Positions 1-9,263 of a stretch of 64,000 nt of DNA are shown here, piece after piece. The stretch lies in the NCBI RefSeq assembly GCF_014218705.1, contig NZ_JABBJF010000001.1:186001-250000 (forward strand), in the 5' to 3' direction. Within the stretch, counting starts at the first letter, position 1. Each line of letters starts with the position of its first letter. Below the pieces are notes generated by a model. It saw only the letters and a program-made list of their open reading frames with translations. It was not told where the DNA came from and made no database searches. The stretch is from Kluyvera sichuanensis. GTDB taxonomy: Bacteria; Pseudomonadota; Gammaproteobacteria; Enterobacterales; Enterobacteriaceae. The position numbers and the translations under genes were made by a program.

Positions 1-3000
1 CAGGCGACGGAAGCGCTGCTCGTTCATCAGCGTTTCTGCCAGCGCGTCTGACGGTGGGCGAGAGTCCAGCGCCAGCGGGATTTTCCCTTCGTCAGCGCGA
101 CGCGGGTCGAAGCGGAACAGCGGCCAGAAGCCGGTAGCGGTAAGCTGACGCATCTGATCGTGGCTCAACGCCAGATCGTAGCCGTGCTCTTCACAAGGGC
201 TGTAGGCGATGATCAGCGATGGGCCCGGATAAGACTCGGCTTCCTGAATGGCTTTCACCGTCTGGTTGAGCTGGGCGCCGAGTGAAATCTGCGCCACATA
301 AACATGACCGTACATCATCATGCTGACGCCCAAATCTTTACGCGCTTTGCGCTTGCCGTGCTCGCCAAACTTGGTGACGGCGCCGAGCGGGGTCGCTTTA
401 GAGGCCTGGCCGCCGGTGTTGGAGTAACACTGGGTATCCAGCACCAGAATATTGACGTTCTCGGTCAGGCTCATCACGTGATCCAGGCCGCCGAAGCCAA
501 TATCGTAGGCCCAGCCATCGCCGCCAATCAGCCAGATCGATTTCTCGACCAGTGCGTCGGCATCGGTCAGCAGCTCTTCAGCGCCCTCAACACCTTTCAG
601 CGCGCTGCGCAGCTGTGAGACCTGTTCGCGACGGACATCCGGTGTGGCATCGGCGTGCAGCGCGTCGTTCAGCTCAGCCGGAATATGTTCGGCAAAACCG
701 TCCAGCAGGCGCATCACGCGCTGACGATGCTGATCGACCGTCAAGCGGAAACCCAGACCAAACTCGGCGTTATCTTCAAACAGCGAGTTGGCCCACGCCG
801 GGCCGCGACCGTTAGCATCGGTGGTGTACGGCGTAGAAGGCAGGTTGCCGCCGTAGATAGAAGAACAGCCGGTGGCGTTGGCAATCAGCATACGGTCGCC
901 GTAAAGCTGGGTCAGCAGTTTGATATACGGCGTTTCACCGCAGCCGGAGCAGGCACCGGAGTATTCAAACAGCGGGGTAATCAGCTGCGAGGTACGAATA
1001 TCGATACGTTCCAGCTTGCTACGATCGATTTCCGGCAGGTCGAGGAAGAAGTCATAGTTTACTTTCTCTTCTTCAACGTGCTCCAGGCGGGACATCATAT
1101 TGATGGCCTTAATGCTTGGATCCTGACGATCTTTCGCCGGGCAGACTTCCACGCACAGGTTACAGCCGGTGCAGTCCTCAGGCGCCACCTGCAGGACGTA
1201 TTTCTGGCCGCGCATATCGCGGGACTTCACGTCCAGAGAGTGCAGGGACGCCGGGGCGTTTTCCATCTCTTCCGGGGAGACCACTTTGGCACGAATCGCC
1301 GAGTGCGGGCAGGCCGCGACGCAGTGGTTACACTGGGTACAAAGATCCTCTTTCCAGATAGGGATCTCTTCGGCAATGTTGCGTTTCTCCCAGCGGGTGG
1401 TGCCTACCGGCCAGGTACCGTCTGGCGGCAGTGCGGAGACCGGCAGCGCATCGCCAAGCCCGGCGAGCATTGCGGCGGTCACGGTTTTGACGAAATCTGG
1501 AGCGGCGTCGGACACCACCGGCGGGCGGTTCGGGCTGGCGGCGTTAACCTGCTGTAGCGGCACTTCAAACAGCGACTCGCGCGCGAGCGCCAGCGCCTGC
1601 CAGTTACGCTCAACCAGATCCTGACCTTTGCTGCTGTAGCTTTTGGCGATGGCGTTTTGCAGTTCCATCAGTGCGCTGTCACCCGGCAGGATTTGCGTCA
1701 GATGGAAGAACGCCATCTGCATCACGGTGTTGATACGCGCGGCGAGCCCGCATTCACGGGCGATTTTCGCCGCGTTAATCACGTAAAAGCGCGCTTTTTT
1801 CTGGTTCAGAACGGCCTGCACTTCCTGCGGCAGACGCCCCCACACTTCATCGGCGCTGTAAGGGGTGTTGAGTAGGAAGATACCGCCAGGCTTCAGGCGC
1901 TCGGCCATCTGGTATTTATCGATAAACTGCAGCTGGTGGCAGCCAACGAAATCGGCCTGCGCCACCAGATAGGCGGAACGAATGGGTGTGTCGCTCACGC
2001 GCAGGTGAGAAACCGTCAGGCCACCGGCTTTTTTGGAGTCGTAGACAAAGTAACCCTGCGCAAACCACGGCGTCGAGTTACCGATGATCTTGATGTTGTT
2101 CTTGGTGGCTGAGACGCTACCGTCACTACCAAGGCCGTAGAACAGCGCTTCCAGACGCGCGCGCGACGGCAGCGTGTTTTCCGGCAGCGGCAGGGAGAGG
2201 TTAGTAACATCGTCGTAAATGCCGACGGTGAAGCGCGGTTTTGGCTTCGCTTCCGATAGCTCATTAAAGATAGCCAGCACGCAGTCCGGGCCAAACTCTT
2301 TTGACGACAGGCCGTAGCGGCCGCCAATCACGCGAGGTAAGGTTTCGCGCTCGCCCTGATTGAACGCTTCCGCCAGCGCGGTCATCACGTCGAGGTACAG
2401 CGGCTCGGCCAGTGCACCAGGTTCTTTGGTACGGTCGAGCACCGCCACGCTGCGCACGCTTTCCGGCAGCGCCTGCAATAAATGCTGGGCGGAGAACGGA
2501 CGATAGAGGCGCACTTTCAGCACGCCGACTTTCTCGCCGCGGGTCAGCAGTTCATCCACCACCTCTTCACAGGTACCGATGGCGGAGCCCATGATGACAA
2601 TCACGCGCTCGGCCTGCGGATGGCCGTAGTACTCGAAGGGCTTGTAGTGGCGGCCAGTCGCGTCGGCGAAATCAGCCATCGCCTGCTCAACGTGGTCATA
2701 TACCGCGTTGTACCACGGGTTAGTGGCTTCGCGAGACTGGAAGTAGGTATCCGGGTTTGCGGAAGTCCCGCGAATCACCGGGTGTTCCGGGTTCAGCGCG
2801 CGGGCGCGGTGTGCGGTGATTTCATCCTGCGGCAGCAGGTCGCGAATGGTGTTATCCGACAGCGGCACGATTTTGTTGATTTCGTGCGAAGTGCGGAAAC
2901 CGTCGAAGAAGTGAATAAACGGCACGCGGCTTTTCAGCGTGGCGATATGTGAAATCAGCGCAAAGTCCTGCGCTTCCTGAACGCTACCGGCACACAGCAT

Positions 3001-3405
3001 CGCGCAGCCGGTCTGGCGAATAGCCATGACGTCGGAGTGGTCGCCGAAAATCGACAGCGCATGGGTCGCGACGGTACGGGCCGCGACGTGCAGGACAAAC
3101 GGGGTCAGCTGACCGGCCAGTTTGTAAAGCGTTGGGATCATCAGCAGCAGACCCTGCGATGAGGTGAAAGAGGTCGACAGCGCGCCGGTTTGCAACGCGC
3201 CATGCACGGCGGCAATGGCACCGGCTTCAGACTGCATTTCGACCACGCGCGGGACATCGCCCCACACGTTTTTAAGCCCATTCCCCGCCCATGCATCGGC
3301 CTGTTCGGCCATCGTTGAACTCGGCGTGATCGGGTAAATGGCGATGACTTCACTGGTTCGGAACGCCACTGAGGCGACCGCACCATTACCGTCAGTTGTG
3401 ATCAT
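1..3405 (-). CDS. nifJ: pyruvate:ferredoxin (flavodoxin) oxidoreductase, 3' end outside window
   Basis: Cytoplasmic Fe-S/thiamine-diphosphate enzyme that converts pyruvate and CoA to acetyl-CoA and CO2, reducing ferredoxin or flavodoxin (E. coli YdbK). The minus-strand reading frame is open from the ATG at 3405 to the window edge (1135 codons); recalled E. coli YdbK is about 1174 residues, so roughly 40 C-terminal residues are missing. Visible are the N-terminal pyruvate-binding region (YPITPSSTMAEQADAW), two 4Fe-4S motifs (CTQCNHCVAACP, CTGCNLCVEVCP), the extra cluster motif GACSGCGETPY and the TPP motif GDGWAYDIGFGG. No frameshift or stop is seen. Neighbours ydbJ and hslJ are as in E. coli. 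Confidence 0.95.
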   Translation of the reverse strand, partial: MITTDGNGAVASVAFRTSEVIAIYPITPSSTMAEQADAWAGNGLKNVWGDVPRVVEMQSEAGAIAAVHGALQTGALSTSFTSSQGLLLMIPTLYKLAGQLTPFVLHVAARTVATHALSIFGDHSDVMAIRQTGCAMLCAGSVQEAQDFALISHIATLKSRVPFIHFFDGFRTSHEINKIVPLSDNTIRDLLPQDEITAHRARALNPEHPVIRGTSANPDTYFQSREATNPWYNAVYDHVEQAMADFADATGRHYKPFEYYGHPQAERVIVIMGSAIGTCEEVVDELLTRGEKVGVLKVRLYRPFSAQHLLQALPESVRSVAVLDRTKEPGALAEPLYLDVMTALAEAFNQGERETLPRVIGGRYGLSSKEFGPDCVLAIFNELSEAKPKPRFTVGIYDDVTNLSLPLPENTLPSRARLEALFYGLGSDGSVSATKNNIKIIGNSTPWFAQGYFVYDSKKAGGLTVSHLRVSDTPIRSAYLVAQADFVGCHQLQFIDKYQMAERLKPGGIFLLNTPYSADEVWGRLPQEVQAVLNQKKARFYVINAAKIARECGLAARINTVMQMAFFHLTQILPGDSALMELQNAIAKSYSSKGQDLVERNWQALALARESLFEVPLQQVNAASPNRPPVVSDAAPDFVKTVTAAMLAGLGDALPVSALPPDGTWPVGTTRWEKRNIAEEIPIWKEDLCTQCNHCVAACPHSAIRAKVVSPEEMENAPASLHSLDVKSRDMRGQKYVLQVAPEDCTGCNLCVEVCPAKDRQDPSIKAINMMSRLEHVEEEKVNYDFFLDLPEIDRSKLERIDIRTSQLITPLFEYSGACSGCGETPYIKLLTQLYGDRMLIANATGCSSIYGGNLPSTPYTTDANGRGPAWANSLFEDNAEFGLGFRLTVDQHRQRVMRLLDGFAEHIPAELNDALHADATPDVRREQVSQLRSALKGVEGAEELLTDADALVEKSIWLIGGDGWAYDIGFGGLDHVMSLTENVNILVLDTQCYSNTGGQASKATPLGAVTKFGEHGKRKARKDLGVSMMMYGHVYVAQISLGAQLNQTVKAIQEAESYPGPSLIIAYSPCEEHGYDLALSHDQMRQLTATGFWPLFRFDPRRADEGKIPLALDSRPPSDALAETLMNEQRFRRL

Positions 3406-3713
3406 TGGTTATGACACCTTACATTGCGCAGAAAAGTGGCCCACGGGCATCCCGAAGGCCGGAAATTTATCCTTAATAGACACATCGCTCTTGTCGATGA
3501 TGTTAGGTGAAGTTTAGCAAACCCCGCGCTGAATCATTTTTGCTTTTGTGTCCTTGGAGCGCGTCTATATCAATGACGCGAATATTTTTAGCCACAAAAT
3601 TGCCAGAAAATGTTTCTAAGGTGCATAAATGCGCGCTTCCTCTCTCGACGAGTGCGGCTGCACTGCCTATGATGCATAGGTTTGTTCCTATTTTTGCGAT
3701 TCGGAGGGAAGTG

Positions 3714-3980
3714 ATGCGAGCTGCTTTTTTTGTCGGGTGTGCGGCGCTTTTATTATCCGCGTGTAGCAGTGAACCTGCCCAGCAGGCCACGGCGGCGCAC
3801 GTAACGCCAGGGATGAGAGCGGCAATGTCCAGCTCAGGCGAAGCAAACTGCGCGATGATTGGTGGGGCGCTTTCCGCCGCCCGCCAACTGGATGGCTCCA
3901 GCATTGGCATGTGCGCGCTGCCAAACGGTAAGCGTTGCAGCGAGCAATCACTGGCGGCGGGAAGCTGCGGTAGCTATTGA
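3714..3980 (+). CDS. ydbJ: DUF333-family lipoprotein YdbJ
   Basis: Small 88-residue lipoprotein of unknown function. The ATG at 3714 follows a strong GGAGG at 3702-3706; a longer upstream frame has no ribosome site. The first 20 residues are a lipoprotein signal with lipobox LLLSAC, so the mature protein starts at a lipidated Cys. The C-terminal part (CAMIGGALSAARQLDGSSIG, then ALPNGKRCSEQSLAAGSC) is the DUF333 pattern with paired cysteines. It lies between nifJ/ydbK (divergent) and hslJ (convergent), the E. coli arrangement, which supports the assignment. Confidence 0.85.
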   Translation: MRAAFFVGCAALLLSACSSEPAQQATAAHVTPGMRAAMSSSGEANCAMIGGALSAARQLDGSSIGMCALPNGKRCSEQSLAAGSCGSY

Positions 3981-3983
3981 GTG

Positions 3984-4424
3984 TTAACTCACCAGGTCGG
4001 CGAGTTTGAAGGTCAGCGTCTGATCGGCAGTTGCCAGCGTCAGCTGATGTTCAGTTAAATCGACCTGGGCTCCCTGGCGAAGCATGCTGCTGAGCGTCGC
4101 GTCGAGCTGGTTTAGCTGCGCGTCGCTACAACGCTTACGGGTCATTGCCAGTTCGGAGGCTTTGAGTTCGCCGTTGCTGATTTTTGCGGTTCCGGAAAAG
4201 CGGTTACACATCTCGCCGGAGAGATAAATGTTATTTAATAGCGGCTGTTTCTCACCAAAGCTCACTTCGAGCGGCGCGCCATTGCTATTGACGGTTTTGC
4301 CATTCACGCTTTCAAGTACAAAACGGTGATGCTGGAGCTGTTCACCGCCGGTAGACATTTTGCTGTTATAGACGCAGCCTGAAAGCAGAGCGGCTGCGGC
4401 CAGCAATAAAAACACGTTCTTCAT
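3984..4424 (-). CDS. hslJ: heat-shock outer-membrane lipoprotein HslJ (META domain)
   Basis: 146-residue META/HslJ-family lipoprotein, linked in E. coli to heat shock and novobiocin resistance. The start is MKNVFLLLAAAALLSGC, whose lipobox LSGC sits at residue 17; an upstream in-frame start would place 49 residues before the signal and is rejected. The body shows the META pattern: RFVLESVNGKTV at the start, CNRFSGTAKISNGEL in the middle and a C-terminal half around RKRCSDAQLNQLDA. It is convergent with ydbJ (3-bp gap) and followed in the same direction by ldhA upstream, as in E. coli. Confidence 0.88.
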   Translation of the reverse strand: MKNVFLLLAAAALLSGCVYNSKMSTGGEQLQHHRFVLESVNGKTVNSNGAPLEVSFGEKQPLLNNIYLSGEMCNRFSGTAKISNGELKASELAMTRKRCSDAQLNQLDATLSSMLRQGAQVDLTEHQLTLATADQTLTFKLADLVS

Positions 4425-4622
4425 TGCACGGGACTTCTTATAAATATATTGATCAGGTGAATACTTCTGAGGGGTTACTGTACAGCCGGAGAGGGCTGGA
4501 GGACTTGGCGGAAAATGCTTCCGACGGTAGGTCAGGCGCTTATTCGTCCAAATCCTGGTACCGGCAGGCAAGAAGAAAAGTGGTTGGGTTTATCACCCCG
4601 TTGTGTGCCTATCTGTAGTCGG

Positions 4623-4661
4623 TTCTTCCCCCACAACGGTGAGTTCCTGGTGGGGGAAGAA
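4623..4661. other. 11-bp inverted repeat between hslJ and ldhA
   Basis: Arms at 4623-4633 and 4651-4661 (ttcttccccca / tgggggaagaa) are perfect reverse complements with a 17-base loop. It lies just 3' of the ldhA stop. No run of T follows on the minus strand, so it is not a canonical intrinsic terminator, but it may protect the ldhA transcript end or act with Rho. Confidence 0.45.
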
Positions 4662-4668
4662 AAACGCA

Positions 4669-5658
4669 TTAAGCAATAGCGTTAGGGCAATCAGCCCCAG
4701 TATCAATCTGGCGCAGGTTCTCCAGCGTGGTCTCCGAAATACTGGTCAGCGCCTCCGCGGTCAGGAATGCCTGGTGGCCGGTAAACAGCACGTTGTGACA
4801 GGCTGACAGACGGCGGAACACATCGTCCTGAATCACGTCGTTAGACTTATCTTCAAAGAACAGATCGCGCTCGTTCTCGTACACGTCCATCCCCAGTGCG
4901 CCAATTTTCTGCGTCTTCAACGCTTCAATCGCTGCCTGGGAATCAATTAACGCACCGCGACTGGTGTTGACGATCATCACGCCGTCTTTCATCTTCTCAA
5001 ACGCGCTGGCGTTGAGCAGATGATAGTTATCTGCGGTCAGCGGACAGTGCAGCGAGATAACGTCCGACTCGGCGAACAGCGTCGGCAGATCAACATACTC
5101 TACGCCCAGTTCCAGCGCCGCCGCGCTTGGATACGGGTCAAACGCCAGCAGACGCATACCAAAACCTTTCAGGATGCGCAGGGCGGCGACGCCAATTTTA
5201 CCGGTACCGATCACCCCAGCGGTTTTACCAAACATGGTAAAGCCGGTCAGGCCTTCGAGTGAGAAGTTAGCATCACGGGTACGCTGATAAGCACGGTGAA
5301 TACGACGGTTGAGCGTCATCATCATGCCAATAGCGTGTTCCGCAACGGCTTCCGGCGAATAGGCCGGAACGCGAACCACGCGCAGACCCAGCTCTTTTGC
5401 CGCATCGAGATCGACGTTGTTAAAGCCCGCACAGCGCAGCGCAATGTACTTCACGCCGATTCTCTTCAGCTCTTCCAGAACCGGACGGCTGCCGTCATCG
5501 TTGACGAAAATACACACCGCTTCACAGCCGTGGGCGGTTTTCGCGGTTTTTTCCGTCAGCAGGAAATCAAAAAATTCGAGTTCAAAGCCATATGTCTCAT
5601 TAACATTTTGCAGGTACTTTTTGTCGTACTGCTTGGTGCTGTAAACGGCGATTTTCAT
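4669..5658 (-). CDS. ldhA: fermentative D-lactate dehydrogenase
   Basis: Cytoplasmic NADH-dependent enzyme reducing pyruvate to D-lactate in mixed-acid fermentation. 329 residues, the recalled E. coli length. The start is MKIAVYSTKQYDKKYL at 5658; a longer upstream start is rejected because homology begins here. Domains are the N-terminal catalytic lobe, a Rossmann motif (VIGTGKIG) near residue 150, then the catalytic Arg in NTSRGALID, Glu in YENERDL and His in TGHQAFLT. A 311-bp AT-rich region upstream is shared with divergent ydbH. Confidence 0.97.
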   Translation of the reverse strand: MKIAVYSTKQYDKKYLQNVNETYGFELEFFDFLLTEKTAKTAHGCEAVCIFVNDDGSRPVLEELKRIGVKYIALRCAGFNNVDLDAAKELGLRVVRVPAYSPEAVAEHAIGMMMTLNRRIHRAYQRTRDANFSLEGLTGFTMFGKTAGVIGTGKIGVAALRILKGFGMRLLAFDPYPSAAALELGVEYVDLPTLFAESDVISLHCPLTADNYHLLNASAFEKMKDGVMIVNTSRGALIDSQAAIEALKTQKIGALGMDVYENERDLFFEDKSNDVIQDDVFRRLSACHNVLFTGHQAFLTAEALTSISETTLENLRQIDTGADCPNAIA

Positions 5659-5969
5659 AAGACTTTTCTCCAATGATTTTGGCGTTAATTTAGCACATTT
5701 CAAAAAATCTTACAAAATATAAAAATGTTTTGAAGGCTAAAGTTACGTAAAGAAACTATCACCAGTATACGCGGATAATCGGCGGGGCAGAAATCACTGT
5801 CTCAATCAGAATCAACTGAAATTCCTCACGTTTTATTTTGTAGCAGCTATGATTAATCCATGGTGGCGGCTTTCACTCACAGGTCTGACATGACACAATA
5901 TGCCTCTTTGGATCGCCCGCTGCGCGTTCACGGCATGACTGCCTGCTTAATCTGGATATTACTGCACCC
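5659..5969. promoter_or_regulatory. divergent ldhA / ydbH promoter region
   Basis: Gene-free stretch of 311 bp holding the ldhA upstream region (AT-rich at about 5690-5760) and the ydbH leader. No convincing activator or repressor box was found by eye. Near ydbH it contains a 27-codon reading frame that overlaps the ydbH start, listed separately. Confidence 0.5.
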
Positions 5970-5973
5970 ATGA
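5890..5973 (+). CDS. possible small upstream ORF overlapping ydbH start
   Basis: A 27-residue ORF (MTQYASLDRPLR... ending CLIWILLHP) starts at ATG 5890, six bases after an AGG at 5881-5883. Its stop TGA overlaps the ydbH ATG as ATGA, the usual geometry for translational coupling. I do not recognise the peptide. Its last dozen residues are hydrophobic. It may be a real leader peptide coupled to ydbH or a chance open frame; only the overlap and ribosome site argue for it. Confidence 0.3.
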   Translation: MTQYASLDRPLRVHGMTACLIWILLHP

Positions 5974-8612
5974 AGGGTAAATATAAAGCCGTTATTGCGC
6001 TACTCCTGGTATTAATACTCCTGCCGTTGACGCTGGTGATGACGCTCGGATATTGGGTGCCTACGCTGGTGGGTATCTGGCTGCCAGCGGGAACTCGCAT
6101 TGCGCTGAACGACAGCCCACGTTTCACCCGCACCTCCTTACGCGTTCCTGATTTACGTTATCTGGTAGGGGATTGCGAGCTCGCCACGTTGAAAGACGTG
6201 ACGCTGTCACATCCTAGCCGCTGGCAGTTGCATGCCGCCGCCGTCAATCTCAACGCCGTCTGCTTTAATAAGCTCCCGCAAAACGATGCGGTGCCGGGTG
6301 CGCCGCGAACGCTGGCGGAATGGCAGTCGATGCTGCCTAACACCTGGCTGTCCATCGACTCACTGAGCATCTCGCCGTGGGAAAAGTGGCAGGGCAAGCT
6401 CAAGGTCTCGCTCACCGCCCAGCATCAGGAACTGGAGTATGAAGGCGACCAGGTGACGCTGCACGCCCGCCTGCGCGGGCAGGCGCTGACGGTCAGCGAG
6501 TTTCATGCCAGCCTGCTGGAAGGCGAACCGCCGGTGAAGCTGCTTGGTGAATTTACCATGCCGCTGGTGCCGGACGGGCTGCCGGTGAAGGGCCATCTTG
6601 AATCGACGTTCCAGGTGCCTCAGGTGCCGTCGCCGGTGGATGCTGAACTGAACTGGGACGGCAATCAGGGGCAACTGGTGATGATGGCGCGCGGTGAAGA
6701 TGACCCGATTGCCGACTTCCCGTGGCAGATTACCGAACAGCAGCTCATTATCAGCGACGGTCGCTGGAGCTGGCCGTTTCAGGCGGGCATTCCGCTACGT
6801 GGTCGCGTGGGCGTGAAGCTGGACAACTGGCAGCAGGGCATCGATAAAACGCTGATTACTGGTCGACTGAGCGTACTCACCTCTGGTGATGCCGGTAAAG
6901 GCGTCGCGGTGCTGAACGTTGGGCCGGGAACGCTGAGCATGGATAACAGCGACATGCCGCTGCATCTGGTCGGTGAGGCCAAACAGGGTGACCTGATTTT
7001 CTACGCTAAGCTTCCTGCACAGTTAAGGGGCCCACTTTCCGCGCCGACGCTGGCTTTCCAGCCCGGTTCGCTACTCCGTTCACGCGGTCGCGTTATTGAT
7101 GCTCTTAATATTGATGATGTCCGCTGGCCATTGGCCGGGGTCAAAATTTCCACTCAGGGGATTGATGGCCGTCTGCAGGCGATCCTTCGCGCCCATGAGC
7201 AGCAAACCGGCGATTTCGTTCTCCACCTGGATGGCAAGGCCGATAACTTCATGCCGGATAAAGGTACCTGGCAGTGGCGCTACTGGGGCGACGGTCACTT
7301 TACGCCGATGCAGGCGCGCTGGGACGTGACCGGCACCGGCGAGTGGCGCGATAGCGCGATTGTGCTCAACGCACTCTCCACCGGTTTTGACAAGCTGCAG
7401 TACGGCACCATGACCATCGAGCAGCCGCGCCTGACGCTCCAGCAGCCGATTCACTGGATCCGCGACGAACAGCATCCCTCCTTTACCGGTGCGCTGGCGC
7501 TTGATGCCAAAGAGACGCGCTTTACCGGCGGCAGCGTCTTGCCCGCCTCGGCCCTGAACTTCAGCGTTGACGGCCGCGACCCAACTTTCTTCCAGTTTAA
7601 AGGTGACCTGAGGGCGCAGGAGATTGGCCCGATTCGCGTCAACGGCCGCTGGGACGGTGAACGTCTGCGTGGGCAAGCATGGTGGCCTAAGCAATCGCTG
7701 ACAGTGTTCCAGCCGCTGGTGCCACCGGACTGGAAAATGAAGTTGCGTGACGGTTCGCTGTATGCCCAGGTGGCGTTCTCTGCGGCGGTAGGGCAAGGTT
7801 TTGAGGCCGGTGGTCACGGCGTGCTGCGCAACGGCAGCGCATGGATGCCGGATAACGAAGTCAACGGCGTTGATTTTGTACTGCCGTTCCGCCTGAAAGC
7901 AGGCGTATGGCAGTTGGGAACGCGCCGCCCGGTGTCGCTGCGTATTGCTGAAATCGTCAACCAGGTGACGGCGCGTAATGTCACTGCCGACCTGCAGGGC
8001 ACCTGGCCGTGGAGTGAAGCATCGCCGTTACAACTGAGCGACGTCAGCGTTGACGTGCTCGGGGGTAAGGTGACCATGCAGCAGCTGCGTATGCCGCAGC
8101 ACGATGCGGCGCTGCTACGCTTGCAGCATATTTCAACCAGCGAGCTGGTCAGCGCGGTCAACCCGAAACAGTTCGCCATGTCCGGCCCGGTGGACGGTGC
8201 GCTGCCGCTGTGGCTGAACGATAGCAAATGGATAATCAAAGACGGCTGGTTGCATAATCCTGGCCCGATGACCCTGAGACTGGACAAAGACACCGCCGAT
8301 GCCGTCGCCGATGACAATATTGCCGCCGGGGCCGCGATTAACTGGTTACGCTATATGGAGATCTCGCGGTCGTGGACGCGTATCAATCTCGATAGTCTCG
8401 GTCTGCTGACGCTACAGGCAACGGTCACCGGGACCGGCGTGATGGACGAGAAACGCAGCACGGTGCGTCTGAACTACACGCACCAGGAGAATGTTTTTGA
8501 TTTGTGGCGAAGCCTGCGCTTTGGCGACAAACTTCAGTCATGGCTCGAGCAACACGCAACCCTTCCCGGTGTGCCGTGTCGCAGCGGCACGGAATGTAAG
8601 GAGCAACAATGA
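5970..8612 (+). CDS. ydbH: YdbH family AsmA-like intermembrane lipid-transport protein
   Basis: 880 residues, matching recalled E. coli YdbH (879). One N-terminal membrane segment (residues 5-25, VIALLLVLILLPLTLVMTLG) anchors a long beta-rich periplasmic part (the AsmA-like / YdbH-TamB-YhdP group). In E. coli these three proteins redundantly carry phospholipid to the outer membrane. Stretches such as KQSLTVFQPLVPPDWKM and MSGPVDGALPLWLND match the E. coli protein as I recall it. Start chosen at MKGKYKAVIALL. ynbE overlaps its end by 4 bp (ATGA), and ydbL follows, forming the conserved operon. Confidence 0.93.
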   Translation: MKGKYKAVIALLLVLILLPLTLVMTLGYWVPTLVGIWLPAGTRIALNDSPRFTRTSLRVPDLRYLVGDCELATLKDVTLSHPSRWQLHAAAVNLNAVCFNKLPQNDAVPGAPRTLAEWQSMLPNTWLSIDSLSISPWEKWQGKLKVSLTAQHQELEYEGDQVTLHARLRGQALTVSEFHASLLEGEPPVKLLGEFTMPLVPDGLPVKGHLESTFQVPQVPSPVDAELNWDGNQGQLVMMARGEDDPIADFPWQITEQQLIISDGRWSWPFQAGIPLRGRVGVKLDNWQQGIDKTLITGRLSVLTSGDAGKGVAVLNVGPGTLSMDNSDMPLHLVGEAKQGDLIFYAKLPAQLRGPLSAPTLAFQPGSLLRSRGRVIDALNIDDVRWPLAGVKISTQGIDGRLQAILRAHEQQTGDFVLHLDGKADNFMPDKGTWQWRYWGDGHFTPMQARWDVTGTGEWRDSAIVLNALSTGFDKLQYGTMTIEQPRLTLQQPIHWIRDEQHPSFTGALALDAKETRFTGGSVLPASALNFSVDGRDPTFFQFKGDLRAQEIGPIRVNGRWDGERLRGQAWWPKQSLTVFQPLVPPDWKMKLRDGSLYAQVAFSAAVGQGFEAGGHGVLRNGSAWMPDNEVNGVDFVLPFRLKAGVWQLGTRRPVSLRIAEIVNQVTARNVTADLQGTWPWSEASPLQLSDVSVDVLGGKVTMQQLRMPQHDAALLRLQHISTSELVSAVNPKQFAMSGPVDGALPLWLNDSKWIIKDGWLHNPGPMTLRLDKDTADAVADDNIAAGAAINWLRYMEISRSWTRINLDSLGLLTLQATVTGTGVMDEKRSTVRLNYTHQENVFDLWRSLRFGDKLQSWLEQHATLPGVPCRSGTECKEQQ

Positions 8613-8800
8613 AATTATCCATCGCCATACTAGGATTGATGGCAACCGGCCTGTTATCAGGGTGCGTGCCGCGTATTGAAGTGGCGGCACCGAAAGAGCC
8701 GATCACCATCAATATGAACGTGAAAATTGAACACGAAATCCATATTAAGGCCGATAAGGACGTTGAGGATCTGCTCAAGTCCCGTAGCGACCTATTCTGA
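8609..8800 (+). CDS. ynbE: YnbE outer-membrane lipoprotein, YdbH partner
   Basis: 63-residue lipoprotein with signal MKLSIAILGLMATGLLSGC (lipobox LSGC). The remainder (PRIEVAAPKEPITINMNVKI) is nearly identical to recalled E. coli YnbE. YnbE is reported to meet the end of the YdbH beta-groove at the outer membrane, making a trans-envelope lipid bridge. The start overlaps the ydbH stop by four bases. Confidence 0.93.
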   Translation: MKLSIAILGLMATGLLSGCVPRIEVAAPKEPITINMNVKIEHEIHIKADKDVEDLLKSRSDLF

Positions 8801-8804
8801 GGCT

Positions 8805-9131
8805 ATGATGAGAAAATCCGGGATTATCGCCGTGCTGGCGCTCACGTTCTTCAGCCTACAGGCGCTGGCGCTTACGCTGCCCGAAGCTCGCCAGCAGGGA
8901 CGAGTGGGAGAAACGCAGGGGGGCTATCTGGCGGCCATTGCCCAGGATAGCGAGACGCTGGTGCTGGTGAAGAAAATTAATGAAGCACGCAGCCAAAGCT
9001 ATCAGCAGCTGGCGCAAAGCAACAACCTGCCGTCGCAGGAAGTCGCGCGTCTGGCCGGGAAAAAGCTGATTGAGAAAGCCCAGCCGGGGGAATACGTCCA
9101 GGGCATCAACGGCCAGTGGGTGCGGAAGTAA
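8805..9131 (+). CDS. ydbL: YdbL, periplasmic DUF1318 protein of the YdbH-YnbE system
   Basis: About 108 residues with a cleavable signal peptide ending near LQALA-LTLPEARQQG. The C-terminus KPGEYVQGINGQWVRK-like matches E. coli YdbL closely. YdbL is thought to chaperone or regulate the YdbH-YnbE bridge. ATG at 8805 is chosen (8808 is an equally possible in-frame ATG); the longer frame starting inside ynbE lacks a signal at its start. It lies 4 bp after ynbE, so it is the third gene of the operon. Confidence 0.9.
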   Translation: MMRKSGIIAVLALTFFSLQALALTLPEARQQGRVGETQGGYLAAIAQDSETLVLVKKINEARSQSYQQLAQSNNLPSQEVARLAGKKLIEKAQPGEYVQGINGQWVRK

Positions 9132-9263
9132 AGGCTGGCGCGTAGAAGAAAAAACGCATTACGGTTGAAACAGGGGCGGCAACTCGCTCATACTCTTGGC
9201 ATGTAACCTGTTCGTCGGTAACGATTTTACCGGCTGCACATGAGAATAATAAAGGAACTCCCA

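Noticed and set aside
655..1557. 300-codon plus-strand frame inside nifJ
   Set aside because: Shadow of nifJ: the minus strand carries the complete Fe-S and TPP motifs of the oxidoreductase.
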